Notes under the pieces: generated by a model
Databases searched by the model: none
What the model was told of the DNA's origin: nothing
The model's input: only the letters and a program-made list of their open reading frames with translations
Assembly (NCBI RefSeq): GCF_940670765.1
Contig: NZ_CALNVW010000008.1
Coordinates: forward strand, 1 to 64,000
Source: Streptomyces sp. A 4/2
GTDB lineage: Bacteria; Actinomycetota; Actinomycetes; Streptomycetales; Streptomycetaceae
DNA: 64,000 nt
Reading direction: 5' to 3'
In this document: positions 53,108-61,274 of the stretch, in pieces
Layout: each line of letters starts with the position of its first letter
How positions within the stretch are numbered: position 1 is the first letter of the stretch
Translations under genes and position numbers: made by a program

Positions 53108-53809
53108 ATGAGCGCATGGCAGCGAAACGACAGCAGCGTGGGAATCCTCTCGAACACGGGCGCGAACACAGGCGCGAGCACGGGCGGGGTCCGGGGGTCC
53201 GGGGGCCGTTCCCCCGCGGAGTCCTGCCGCGTCCCGCACGACGCGGCAGGACAGCACGCCACCGCGGTCACCGCCGCCGGAGCGGGCTGGCTCGCCTCGG
53301 CGGCGGCGTACCCGCGCACTGCGCTCTCGCTCTGGGAGTCCCGGCCCACCGCCCCCATCGTGCTGGGCTGCGGCTCGGTCTTCGACGTGGTCAACGTTCC
53401 CGCGATCTTCGGCCGCCGGATGCTGGACACCCTGTGGTCGGAGGGTCCCGGGTCCGGCCCCGTCGCCGGTCATCGCGGCCGGATGCTGCTCTTCACCGCG
53501 CCCGGCACGGCCCAGCGGCTACCGTCCCTGCTGGAGTGGGAGGAATGGGGCGAAGCGGTCCCGCCGCTGCTCTGTCACGGCGCCGGCGACGCGGTGACCG
53601 TACCGCCGCTGACCTCGTCCGTTCGCCGCTCGGGGCCGCGCTGGCTGGTGGCCCCCGACACCCGGCAGCCCTGGCTCCCGGGACCCGAGGTGGTGCTCTG
53701 GGCCTGCGTCCGCGCAGCACGCGACAAGCCCTCCCCCTCGGTGGGCTTATCGATTTTTCCCCGCACCGATCCGGGTGCTAAGGTCTACGACGTCAGCAAG
53801 CGCCGCTAG
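53108..53809 (+). CDS. primase/polymerase-like protein (fragmentary family match) ending inside tRNA-Lys
   Basis: 233 residues. The middle part (TAVTAAGAGWLASAAAYPRT, IVLGCGSVFDVVNVPAIFGR, AGHRGRMLLFTAPGTAQRLP) resembles the N-terminal domain of streptomycete bifunctional DNA primase/polymerase proteins. The catalytic acidic residues are not evident and the C-terminal half is missing, so it may be a domain relic kept as a small protein. The frame runs through the tRNA-Lys promoter region and stops at TAG within the tRNA gene (10-nt overlap). The ATG (MSAWQRNDSS) has no strong SD. Confidence 0.65.
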   Translation: MSAWQRNDSSVGILSNTGANTGASTGGVRGSGGRSPAESCRVPHDAAGQHATAVTAAGAGWLASAAAYPRTALSLWESRPTAPIVLGCGSVFDVVNVPAIFGRRMLDTLWSEGPGSGPVAGHRGRMLLFTAPGTAQRLPSLLEWEEWGEAVPPLLCHGAGDAVTVPPLTSSVRRSGPRWLVAPDTRQPWLPGPEVVLWACVRAARDKPSPSVGLSIFPRTDPGAKVYDVSKRR

Positions 53810-53873
53810 CTCAGTTGGTTAGAGCAGCTGACTCTTAATCAGCGGGTCCGGGGTTCGAGTCCCTGGCGGCGCA
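53800..53873 (+). tRNA. tRNA-Lys (CTT anticodon)
   Basis: A 74-nt cloverleaf: acceptor GCGCCGC / GCGGCGC, D-arm GCTCAGTTGGTTAGAGC, anticodon loop GACTCTTAATC with CTT, T-arm GGGTTCGAGTCCC, discriminator A. CCA is not encoded. No integrase or phage gene is near, so it is not acting as an obvious attachment site. Confidence 0.97.
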
Positions 53874-53881
53874 CAGACGGG

Positions 53882-53911
53882 AGAAGCCCCTCGCGAAAGC
53901 GGGGGGCTTCT
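53882..53911. terminator. bidirectional hairpin after tRNA-Lys
   Basis: AGAAGCCCCTCGC and GCGGGGGGCTTCT form a 13-bp stem (one mismatch) with a GAAA tetraloop, 9 bp after the tRNA and 12 bp before the stop of the opposing protease gene. Confidence 0.85.
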
Positions 53912-53922
53912 TCGTTGCGCTC

Positions 53923-55173
53923 TCACACAGCGGGTGTGATCTTGATGGTCCACGCCCCCGACGGCGTACGGTCCGCCACCTCGACCTTCATCCCGTTCCC
54001 CGGGACCGTGAACGTCTCACCGACCCCCAGCGGCGCGTCGGCCAGCGGCGGATAGACCGACTCCCCCCAGCACGCCGACGCGTGCGGATGGGTGTCGAAC
54101 ACCTTGACCGGGCCGTCCCCCGAGGCCGTCTCCCCCTTCACCCGGTAGATCAGCACCCCTTCCGTGCAGGCAGCCGTGTCGTTGCCGGTCGCGGTGCGCA
54201 CCTCCATGGCGATGGCGCTGTCGAGTCCGGTCCGTACGACCGCGAGCCGGGTCCCCGCCGTGTCCGTGCCGGGCTGCGGCACGTCCTCCAGCGGTTCCAG
54301 CGTGAACATCCGGGTGCCGGTGCCCTGCACACAGCCGATCTGCCGCCGGTCCAGCCAGCCCAGCTTCCACTTGTCCCAGCCGAGGAAATCGGGGGCGAGC
54401 CCGAACTGGCTGCCCATGACGTCCCAGTCCCCGACCGAGGTGTCCCAGTCGCCCTTGTCGTCCGAGGGGCGGTGGTAGAGATCCGGCAGGTCGAAGACGT
54501 GCCCGGTCTCGTGGGCGAGGACGTTGTGGTCCGGCGGGTGCTGCTCGAAGCCCGTGACGAGGCGGCTGATGTCCGTGCCGTCGGCGTGCAGCGGGGTTTC
54601 GAGGTTGACGACCTTCGTGGCGTCGGAGTCGACCCCCGGCGCGTCCGGATCGGCGACCAGGTAGACGACTTCGTACTTCCTGAAGTCCACGGTCGGGTCC
54701 GCCGCCGCCACCGCGTCGCGCAGATACGCGTCGCGCCCCTCCTCGCCCCAGTCCCGTTTCACCGCGTACGCCGAGGCGGGCTTCGGCATCATGATCCACT
54801 TCTTCAGCGGGTGCGGGCGCAGGGTGAACTTCCCGTACGAAGCCCGGTGGAAGAAGGTGGTGGTCGCCGGGAAGTAGTCGCCCGCCAGTTCCTGGGGCGT
54901 GGTGTCCGGCACGGAGCCCGGGAAGGACAGGAAGATCATCACCGCGTCGAGCGTGCCGACCGGTCGCGTGTAGGCGGAGTTCCAGCTGTCCAGACCGAGC
55001 GAGTGGTGGGCATCGGTACGCGGCAGGGCGCACGGCCCCGCGGGCCCCGAGGTCGCGACGGCGGGCCCCGCGACCAGCGAAGTGGCGGTGAGCGCCAGGA
55101 ACGAGACGGTCACCGCGGCGGCACGTTTCAGACGTCCCCGGTCCACTCCCCCGGGTGCCTGCGGACGCTGCAC
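53923..55173 (-). CDS. secreted M6-family zinc metalloprotease
   Basis: 416 residues from GTG 55173, where GGAGG lies 5 bp upstream (an earlier GTG at 55203 would add 10 residues). A signal peptide (RLKRAAAVTVSFLALTATSL, cleavage near AVA) leads to export. The catalytic motif is HETGHVFDLPDLYH (HExxHxxxxxD), the M6 immune-inhibitor-A-like zinc site, followed by SVGDWDVMGSQFGLAPDFLG (Met-turn). The N-terminal RPVGTLDAVMIFLSFPGSVP is typical too. The C-terminal part is a beta domain. It degrades extracellular protein. It converges on tRNA-Lys with a terminator between; the cdgA gene is divergent upstream. Confidence 0.9.
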   Translation of the reverse strand: MQRPQAPGGVDRGRLKRAAAVTVSFLALTATSLVAGPAVATSGPAGPCALPRTDAHHSLGLDSWNSAYTRPVGTLDAVMIFLSFPGSVPDTTPQELAGDYFPATTTFFHRASYGKFTLRPHPLKKWIMMPKPASAYAVKRDWGEEGRDAYLRDAVAAADPTVDFRKYEVVYLVADPDAPGVDSDATKVVNLETPLHADGTDISRLVTGFEQHPPDHNVLAHETGHVFDLPDLYHRPSDDKGDWDTSVGDWDVMGSQFGLAPDFLGWDKWKLGWLDRRQIGCVQGTGTRMFTLEPLEDVPQPGTDTAGTRLAVVRTGLDSAIAMEVRTATGNDTAACTEGVLIYRVKGETASGDGPVKVFDTHPHASACWGESVYPPLADAPLGVGETFTVPGNGMKVEVADRTPSGAWTIKITPAV

Positions 55174-55519
55174 GTCGACCTCCGGGTTCGGGATGCGGGA
55201 CACCTGACCCACTCTGTGCCGGTTCGCCCCGTTACGCCCTGTCCAGATGCCCCACTGGAGTGACCGACCCGACACCCCGGGCCTTCACGGAAAGTCACAA
55301 CTGGTCATACAGGAAAGGGCCCGGACCACAGCCGCGCAGAAACGATCACCTTGAGCACCGGAGTGACCACGGCGCCCCAACAAGGCTGGAACGGTCCTTG
55401 CTTCAACCTCTATGATCGGCACACTTTCCCCTGCGGACCACGCCTCCGGCGTTTCTCCACCGTCCGGCCGACGACCCAGACCTCACCTGTTCAAGACGAC
55501 TGCACTGCGGGAGCCAGCC
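55174..55519. other. divergent promoter region of the M6 protease and cdgA
   Basis: No gene is seen. A promoter-like pair TGGAAC (55387) - 18 bp - TATGAT (55411) faces cdgA. No BldD box could be identified with confidence. Confidence 0.5.
55387..55416 (+). promoter_or_regulatory. predicted cdgA promoter
   Basis: TGGAAC, an 18-bp spacer, then TATGAT. The predicted start near 55423 gives a leader of about 97 nt to GTG 55520, and it rules out the ATG at 55412 as the start. Confidence 0.5.
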
Positions 55520-57328
55520 GTGAGCGGAACCCCTGAAGGGCCGGGTCCGGTGCCCGCCTCCGTCCGGCCGCCGGTCACAGAGCGTCAGGCCGTCGGCCGG
55601 ACCGCAGCCGAACTGAGCGACTACCGCGCCGCCTTCAACACCGCCCGGCTCGGCATGGCCGTCGTCGACAGCGAAGGCCTGGTCGTCACCGCCAACGACG
55701 CCCTCGGCGGACTGCTCGGCGCCGAGCCCGCAGGGCTGAACCGGCAGACCGCGGCCGACCTGGTGGACCTGGCCACGGACGCCCGGACCTGGCACGCGTA
55801 CCGCGAAGTGCTCCGGGGCCGCCGCTCCAGCTTCCGCTGCACCCGCAGGCTCAAGCACGCCGACGGTCACTCGCTCTGGGCCGAGGTCAGCGTCGCGCCG
55901 GTCCCCGACAGCTCCCAGGTGCTGCTCTCGGTCGCCGACGTCAGCGACCGGCGCGAACTCCAGGCGAAACTGCGCCACCTCCAGATGCACGACCCGGTGA
56001 CCCGGCTGCCCAACCGGGCGCTGTTCTTCGAACGGCTGTCCGCGGCGCTCGACCTCTCCGCGTACGGGCACGGGAGCACCGCCCGGATCGGGCTCTGCTA
56101 TCTGGACCTGGACGGTTTCAAGGCGGTCAACGACACCCTCGGCCACCGCTTCGGCGACCGGCTGCTCGCCGTCGTCGCCTCCCGGCTGACGCACTGCGCC
56201 GACCAGCCCGGCTACGGGCGCAGCGGCGGCCATCTGGTGGCCCGGCTCGGCGGTGACGAGTTCGCCCTGCTCGTCGAGGACTCCTCCGGTACGGAACACC
56301 TCGCCGACCTCGCGGGGTCGGTGCTGGCGGCGCTCCAGGAGCCGTTCGACCTGGGCGGTCAGCGGCTCTCGGTGTCCGCGTCGATCGGAGTGGTGGAGCG
56401 GCCGGCGGCGGGCACCAGCGCCACCGGGCTGATGCAGGACGCCGACACCACGCTGTACTGGGCGAAGGCGGACGGCAAGGCCCGCTGGACACTGTTCGAC
56501 CCGGAGCGCAACGCGCACCGGATGACCCGCCAGGCGCTCTCGTCGAAACTGCGGCCCGCTGTCGAGGGCGGCGAGTTCGTGCTGGAGTACCAGCCGCTGG
56601 TGGATCTGGCGGACGGCGCGCTCAAGGGCGTGGAGGCGCTGGTCCGCTGGGACCATCCGCAGTTCGGGCGGCTGACGCCCAACCGGTTCATCGGGCTGGC
56701 GGAGGAGGACGGCTCGATCGTCCAGCTCGGCGGGTGGGTGCTGCGTACGGCCTGCCGGCAGGCCAGACAGTGGCAGCTCGACCACCCGGGCGCGCCCCCG
56801 CTGTTCGTGAGCGTCAATGTCGCCGTGCGGCAGGTGTGGGACTCCGACCTGGTCGCCGATGTCGCCGGGGTGCTCGCCGAGACGGGCCTCGCGCCGGAGC
56901 TGCTCCAGCTGGAGCTCACCGAGTCGGCGGTGATGGGGTCGGCGGGCCGCCCGTTGCAGGCGCTCCAGGACCTCAGCGACATGGGTGTGCAGATCGCGAT
57001 CGACGACTTCGGCACCGGCTACTCGAACCTGGCGTATCTGAGCCGGCTGCCGGTGTCGGCACTGAAGCTGGACGGGTCCTTCGTCCGCGGGTTCCGCTAC
57101 GACCAGGGCACCCACCCGAACCCGGCCGACGAGATGATCGTCGAGGCCCTGGTCCAGCTCGCGCACCGGCTGGGGCTCACGGTCACCGCGGAATGCGTGG
57201 AGACGGTGGGCCAGGCGACACGGCTGCGCCGGATCGGGTGCGACACCGGGCAGGGCTATCTGTACTCGCGGGCGGTGGCGCCGGAGCACATCGGGGCGAT
57301 GCTCGAAGGCGTACCGCAGCGGGGCTGA
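55520..57328 (+). CDS. cdgA: PAS-GGDEF-EAL cyclic di-GMP enzyme
   Basis: 602 residues from GTG (VSGTPEGPGPVPASVRPPVT) with GGGAG 6 bp upstream. PAS domain about 30-145 (LSDYRAAFNTARLGMAVVDS; VSVAPVPDSSQVLLSVADVS). GGDEF domain about 155-330 with intact ARLGGDEFALL (244-248) and LDLDGFKAVNDTLGH; no RxxD inhibitory site is seen just before it. EAL domain about 340-600 with VEALVRWDHP, DDFGTGYSNLAYLSRLP and KLDGSFVRGF. Both synthesis and hydrolysis of c-di-GMP look possible. By domains and neighbourhood it matches CdgA (SCO2817), a BldD-regulated protein that controls development. The product pGpG is cleared by orn, also in this window. Confidence 0.92.
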   Translation: MSGTPEGPGPVPASVRPPVTERQAVGRTAAELSDYRAAFNTARLGMAVVDSEGLVVTANDALGGLLGAEPAGLNRQTAADLVDLATDARTWHAYREVLRGRRSSFRCTRRLKHADGHSLWAEVSVAPVPDSSQVLLSVADVSDRRELQAKLRHLQMHDPVTRLPNRALFFERLSAALDLSAYGHGSTARIGLCYLDLDGFKAVNDTLGHRFGDRLLAVVASRLTHCADQPGYGRSGGHLVARLGGDEFALLVEDSSGTEHLADLAGSVLAALQEPFDLGGQRLSVSASIGVVERPAAGTSATGLMQDADTTLYWAKADGKARWTLFDPERNAHRMTRQALSSKLRPAVEGGEFVLEYQPLVDLADGALKGVEALVRWDHPQFGRLTPNRFIGLAEEDGSIVQLGGWVLRTACRQARQWQLDHPGAPPLFVSVNVAVRQVWDSDLVADVAGVLAETGLAPELLQLELTESAVMGSAGRPLQALQDLSDMGVQIAIDDFGTGYSNLAYLSRLPVSALKLDGSFVRGFRYDQGTHPNPADEMIVEALVQLAHRLGLTVTAECVETVGQATRLRRIGCDTGQGYLYSRAVAPEHIGAMLEGVPQRG

Positions 57329-57330
57329 CG

Positions 57331-57375
57331 GCCCGCCGGCCGGGGCGACGGTCCGTGGTCGGCCGGCCGGCGGGC
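57331..57375 (+). terminator. hairpin after cdgA
   Basis: GCCCGCCGGCCG and CGGCCGGCGGGC pair perfectly over 12 bp with a 21-nt loop, immediately after the cdgA stop. A likely terminator despite the long loop. Confidence 0.55.
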
Positions 57376-57387
57376 GATGCGGGTACG

Positions 57388-57470
57388 GATTACCCGGCAG
57401 CCCGTAGGCGTCAGGGTTTACCCGGGCAGCCCGTAGACAGCAGGGGTTTACCCGGGCAGCCCGTAGGCGT
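57388..57470. repeat. triplicated 3' end of the LLM oxidoreductase gene
   Basis: Read on the minus strand, TACGGGCTGCCCGGGTAAAC occurs twice and a third copy starts TACGGGCTGCCGGGTAA. Each carries the last codons and TAA stop of the gene, spaced about 31 bp apart. Confidence 0.92.
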
Positions 57471-58506
57471 CGGCGATCAGCTCGTACGAACGCAGCCGCG
57501 CGTCGCCGCCGTGTGCGTTGGCCGTGATCATCAACTCGTCGGCGCCCGTGCGCTTCTGGAGGTCGTCGAGACCGGAGCGGACCTCGTCCGCCGTGCCGCT
57601 GATGATGTTGTGCAGCCAGCCGTCGACGAACTCGCGCTCCATGGGGGAGAACGAGTACGCCGCCGCCTCGTCCGGCGTCGGCACGAGCCCCGGGCGGCCG
57701 GTGCGCAGCCGGACCATCGAGAGGGCTCCGGAGAGGATCTGCCGGTGGGCCTCCTTCTCGTCGTCGGCCGCCAGTGCGGCGACGCCGATCAGGGCGTACG
57801 GGGCGTCGAGCACCGCCGAGGGCCGGAACGACTCGCGGTAGAGGTCCAGGGCCGGGATGGTGTTCTGCGCCGAGAAGTGGTGCGCGAAGGCGAACGGCAG
57901 CCCGAGCGTCCCGGCCAGCCGGGCACTGAAGCCGGACGAGCCGAGCAGCCAGATCGGCGGGCGGCCGACGGGCCCCTGGACCGGGCCCGGTACGGCGTGG
58001 ATGCGCGCGTACGGGTGGCCGTCCGGGAAGTCGTCGTCCAGGAACCGGGTCAACTCGGCCAGCTGCTGCGGGAATTCGTCGGCACCCTCGTGGAGGCGTT
58101 CGGACCGGCGGAGCGCGGCTGCGGTGGCGCCGTCGGTGCCGGGTGCCCGCCCGAGCCCGAGGTCGACCCGGCCCGGAGCCATCGCTTCGAGCGTGCCGAA
58201 CTGCTCGGCGATCACCAGCGGGGCGTGGTTCGGCAGCATGACCCCGCCGGAGCCGAGCCGGATGCGGTCGGTGTGCGCGGCGAGGTGCGCGAGCAGCACG
58301 GCCGGTGAGGAGGAGGCGACCCCCGGCATGGAGTGGTGCTCGGCCACCCAGTAGCGGTGGAAGCCGCGGCGCTCGGCGAGCCGGGCGATGTCCACGCCGG
58401 TGCGGATGGCCTGGGTCGCGGTGCGGCCCTCGCCCACGGTCACCAGGTCCAGTACGGACAGAGGGACGGGGGCGGTTCCGGCCGCCTTGCCTTGAATCGG
58501 GTCCAC
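57448..58506 (-). CDS. LLM-class flavin-dependent oxidoreductase, MsnO8 type
   Basis: 352 residues from GTG 58506 ([20 protein letters not shown]) with AAAGG upstream. Single TIM-barrel luciferase-like fold: [60 protein letters not shown] and [20 protein letters not shown]. The HH pair after AE and the SSSP loop are typical of the MsnO8 group. It uses FMN or F420 to oxidise an unknown small molecule. Its 3' end is copied twice downstream. It is oriented with the maleate-isomerase-like genes and may belong to the same catabolic unit, 121 bp apart. Confidence 0.88.
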   Translation of the reverse strand: MDPIQGKAAGTAPVPLSVLDLVTVGEGRTATQAIRTGVDIARLAERRGFHRYWVAEHHSMPGVASSSPAVLLAHLAAHTDRIRLGSGGVMLPNHAPLVIAEQFGTLEAMAPGRVDLGLGRAPGTDGATAAALRRSERLHEGADEFPQQLAELTRFLDDDFPDGHPYARIHAVPGPVQGPVGRPPIWLLGSSGFSARLAGTLGLPFAFAHHFSAQNTIPALDLYRESFRPSAVLDAPYALIGVAALAADDEKEAHRQILSGALSMVRLRTGRPGLVPTPDEAAAYSFSPMEREFVDGWLHNIISGTADEVRSGLDDLQKRTGADELMITANAHGGDARLRSYELIADAYGLPG

Positions 58507-58627
58507 CGCGCTGGAGCCTTTCTGGTTGTCGGCCTGTACAGCTGGCGGAAACACGGGGACGCTCTCCGGTTATTCCCCCGGGGCCGGACCCACCGTCGGG
58601 AAGGCTCTCGGGAAAGCCTCTGGAGAA

Positions 58628-59347
58628 CTAGGCGCGCCGGGCGAACAGCTTGCCCAGCTGATCGCTCCAGACTCGGCGCTCGGTCAGCCGCAGTCCTTCC
58701 CACACCGATACCTGGTTCGCCGTGAGCACCGGCTTCCCGAGGACCTGCTCCAGTTCGCGCAGGTACGCCGCGGTGTGCAGCGCCGTGTCCGGCAGCAGGA
58801 CGACGTCCGCCGACGGGTGGTCGCCCGCCAGCGCCAGTTCCAGCACCTCGTCGCGGCCCCAGGCGCCGACCTCCTCCGCCGTGACGATCCCGCGGCCCCG
58901 GCTCGCGACCACTTCCACGCCCGCCGCCTTGAGGAAGGCGGTGAAGTAGCCGGTCACGTCCTCCGGGTACGTCGCGGCGACCGCGACCTTCTCGGCGCCC
59001 AGGTACTGGATCGCGTTGGTGAAGGCGAACGATGTACTGGACGCGGGCATCCCGGCGGCCTTGGCCAGGTTCCTGACCTGCTCCCGGGCGCCTTCCCAGC
59101 CGTAGACGAAGCTGCCGCTGGTACAGGCCCAGACCACCGACTCGGCCCCGGAGAGCCGCAGCTCCTCCACCCCCGCGGCGAGCCGCGCGGCGGAGCCCAT
59201 CTCGATCAGCGCGTCCACCCGGTGGGCGTCCTCACCGATGTCCGTGTGGACAAGGTGCAGCCTGACGTCCTCGGTCACGAGCAGCTCGAAGCGCTCGTAG
59301 TCGTCCTCCGCGGAATGCCCCGGGTAAAGGAACCCGACCGTTGTCAT
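58628..59347 (-). CDS. maleate cis-trans isomerase-like protein lacking the second cysteine
   Basis: 239 residues of the Asp/Glu racemase superfamily (maleate isomerase/arylmalonate decarboxylase branch). GGGAGG precedes the ATG (MTTVGFLYPGHSAEDDYERF). The first catalytic Cys is present (C75 in VVWACTSGSFVYGWEGA), but where the paralog next door has SCTNLPT this one reads LLPDTAL (about 185-190), so the second Cys is gone. It may be a regulatory or structural subunit, or have a different reaction. It overlaps the paralog's stop by 4 bp (ATGA), so the two proteins are coupled and could form a heteromer (inference). Confidence 0.85.
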   Translation of the reverse strand: MTTVGFLYPGHSAEDDYERFELLVTEDVRLHLVHTDIGEDAHRVDALIEMGSAARLAAGVEELRLSGAESVVWACTSGSFVYGWEGAREQVRNLAKAAGMPASSTSFAFTNAIQYLGAEKVAVAATYPEDVTGYFTAFLKAAGVEVVASRGRGIVTAEEVGAWGRDEVLELALAGDHPSADVVLLPDTALHTAAYLRELEQVLGKPVLTANQVSVWEGLRLTERRVWSDQLGKLFARRA

Positions 59348-60162
59348 GTCCAGCCTCCCTGTTCTTCGGGCGGATCTTCTGCCAGTGCGGTGGCGGGCTC
59401 GGGAAGCGGCGCGGGTGCGGGTGCGGGCGTCGAGTCGATCAGCAGCCGCTGGTACGGGCCGATCGCGAAGGCGCCTATGTGCCGCAGCGCCGCCCACATC
59501 GTGACCTGGTTCGCCGAGAGCACCGGCATCCGCAACTCGGCTTCGAGCTGCGGGATCACGTCGTACGTCGGGAGGTTGGTGCAGCTGATGAAAAGCGCAT
59601 CGGCCGCGCCGACCACCGCCTGCCGGGCCATGTCCACCACATCGCGGTACGGGACTTTCCAGATACGGCTCGTGAGACCGAGGAAAGCCCGTCCGGTGAC
59701 CTCTGTCCCGGCTTCGCCGAGGTATTCCTCCAGCGCGGACGTCACAGATTCAGTGTAGGGCGTGACCAGGGCGATCCGCTGGACGCCGATCTCCCGGACG
59801 GCCTCCAGGAGCGCGCCGGACGTGGTGATCGCCGGGATGTCACCGGCGACGGTCATGGCCGAGCACATGGCCCGCTCACCCGCCAGTCCGCCGACGAAAC
59901 TGCCGCTCGCGCAGGCGTACACGACGACCTGCGGCGCCACCGCGCTCAGCGCCCGGACCGCCTCACCCAGCGTTTCGTGCTCGCTGACCAGCCGGGCGAG
60001 GTCGAGCGAGACTTCGACGGGGACGAAGGGGGTACGCGTGAGGTGGAGCGAGACATCGTCCGGCACCCACCGCCACAGTTCCCGGTCGAGCGCGAAGTCG
60101 AAGGGGGCGACGACACCCACACCGCGTTGCGGCTGTGGTCCGCCGATAAAGGAGATGTCCAT
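59344..60162 (-). CDS. maleate cis-trans isomerase-like protein with both cysteines
   Basis: 272 residues, same superfamily as the neighbour. Both catalytic Cys are seen: C84 in VVVYACASGSFVGGLAGE and C194 in ALFISCTNLPTYDVIPQLEA. VTPYTESVTSALEEYLGEAG and LSANQVTMWAALRHIGAFA complete the fold, and a Pro/Ala-rich tail follows. Family members isomerise maleate, decarboxylate arylmalonates or racemise amino acids and hydantoins. The substrate is unknown; the cluster (amidase, hydroxyacid dehydrogenase, DUF3830, EhuB-like binder) points to a nitrogen-containing organic acid. Divergent from the dehydrogenase gene. Confidence 0.88.
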   Translation of the reverse strand: MDISFIGGPQPQRGVGVVAPFDFALDRELWRWVPDDVSLHLTRTPFVPVEVSLDLARLVSEHETLGEAVRALSAVAPQVVVYACASGSFVGGLAGERAMCSAMTVAGDIPAITTSGALLEAVREIGVQRIALVTPYTESVTSALEEYLGEAGTEVTGRAFLGLTSRIWKVPYRDVVDMARQAVVGAADALFISCTNLPTYDVIPQLEAELRMPVLSANQVTMWAALRHIGAFAIGPYQRLLIDSTPAPAPAPLPEPATALAEDPPEEQGGWT

Positions 60163-60314
60163 TGCTGACCCCAGGTGGTGCGTGGGCGAGGCCGTGTTGC
60201 TTCTGATGTCGACGGTAGGTTCATGGGGCGATCCCGGTCAATCAACGCATCCCTGACGTCGCGATGTGCTTACGTGAAGGAAACACGGCCGCTCTCAGCC
60301 GAAGGACCGCGCCC

Positions 60315-61274
60315 ATGTCCGAAGCCTCAGTCCCCACCCTTCTCGTACTGGACGCCGACCCGCCTCCGCGCCTCGGAAAGCTGACCGGCCGGGCGCATGT
60401 CGTGCACGCCGGCGCAGAGACCCTGGGCGGTCAACTCCCTTACGCGGACGTCCTGCTGGTCTGGGACTTCCACTCCGACGCGGTGCGCCGGGCCTGGCCC
60501 GGCGAGGGCCCGCGGCCCGGCTGGGTGCACACGGCCAGCGCCGGTGTGGACCATCTGCTCTGCCCCGAGCTGGTCGCGTCGGACACCGTGGTGACCAATG
60601 CCCGCGGCATCTTCGACCAGCCGATCGCGGAGTACGTCGCGGGTCTCGTCCTCGCCTTCGCCAAGGACCTCCCCGGCACCCTGGAGCTCCAGCGCCAGCG
60701 CCGCTGGCAGCACCGCGAGACCAGGCGGCTGGCCGGCAGCCGGGCGGTCGTCGTCGGCTCGGGCCCCATCGGCCGGGCCATCGCCGCCACGCTGTCGGCG
60801 CTCGGGGTGAAGGTGGCCCTGGTCGGGCGCACCGCGCGCCGCCCGGTGCACGGGCCCGAGGAGCTGGACCGGCTGCTGCCGCGCGCCGACTGGGTGATCT
60901 GCGCGGCCCCGCTCACCGGGACCACCCGTGGCATGTTCGACGCCCACGCCTTCGGCACGATGCAGCCGTCCGCGCACTTCATCAACGTCGGGCGCGGGGC
61001 ACTCGTGGTCGAGGACGATCTCGTCGAGGCGCTCAGGAAGCGCTGGCTGGCGGGCGCCGCGCTCGATGTGTTCGCCGAGGAGCCGCTGAACGCGGGGAAC
61101 CGCCTCTGGGACGTCCCCGACCTGCTGATCTCTCCGCACATGAGCGGCGACACCATCGGCTGGCGCGACGCTCTCGGCGAGCAGTTCCTGGAGCTCTACG
61201 ACATGTGGGCGAACGGAAGGCCGCTGCCGAACGTGGTGGACAAGAAACGTGGGTACGTCCACACACATGACTGA
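60315..61274 (+). CDS. D-2-hydroxyacid dehydrogenase
   Basis: 319 residues. The NAD-binding domain shows VVGSGPIGRAIAATLSALGV, and the catalytic set is Arg in INVGRGALVVEDDLVEALRK, Glu in LDVFAEEPLN and His in LLISPHMSGDTIGWRD. NARGIFDQPIAEYVAGLVLA is the usual substrate-side element. GAAGGA precedes the ATG (MSEASVPTLLVLDADPPPRL). It should interconvert a 2-keto acid and a D-2-hydroxy acid with NAD(P)H. It overlaps the amidase gene by 8 bp (ATGACTGA), so the two are co-translated. Place in the pathway: probably the redox step after hydrolysis. Confidence 0.9.
   Translation: MSEASVPTLLVLDADPPPRLGKLTGRAHVVHAGAETLGGQLPYADVLLVWDFHSDAVRRAWPGEGPRPGWVHTASAGVDHLLCPELVASDTVVTNARGIFDQPIAEYVAGLVLAFAKDLPGTLELQRQRRWQHRETRRLAGSRAVVVGSGPIGRAIAATLSALGVKVALVGRTARRPVHGPEELDRLLPRADWVICAAPLTGTTRGMFDAHAFGTMQPSAHFINVGRGALVVEDDLVEALRKRWLAGAALDVFAEEPLNAGNRLWDVPDLLISPHMSGDTIGWRDALGEQFLELYDMWANGRPLPNVVDKKRGYVHTHD

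Noticed and set aside
53800..53873. tRNA-Lys as integration site of a mobile element
   Set aside because: No integrase, no direct repeat of the tRNA 3' end and no foreign genes on either side were seen.
55340..55372. BldD box before cdgA
   Set aside because: TCACC and AGTGA half-like elements occur, but the spacing and central bases do not fit the BldD palindrome.
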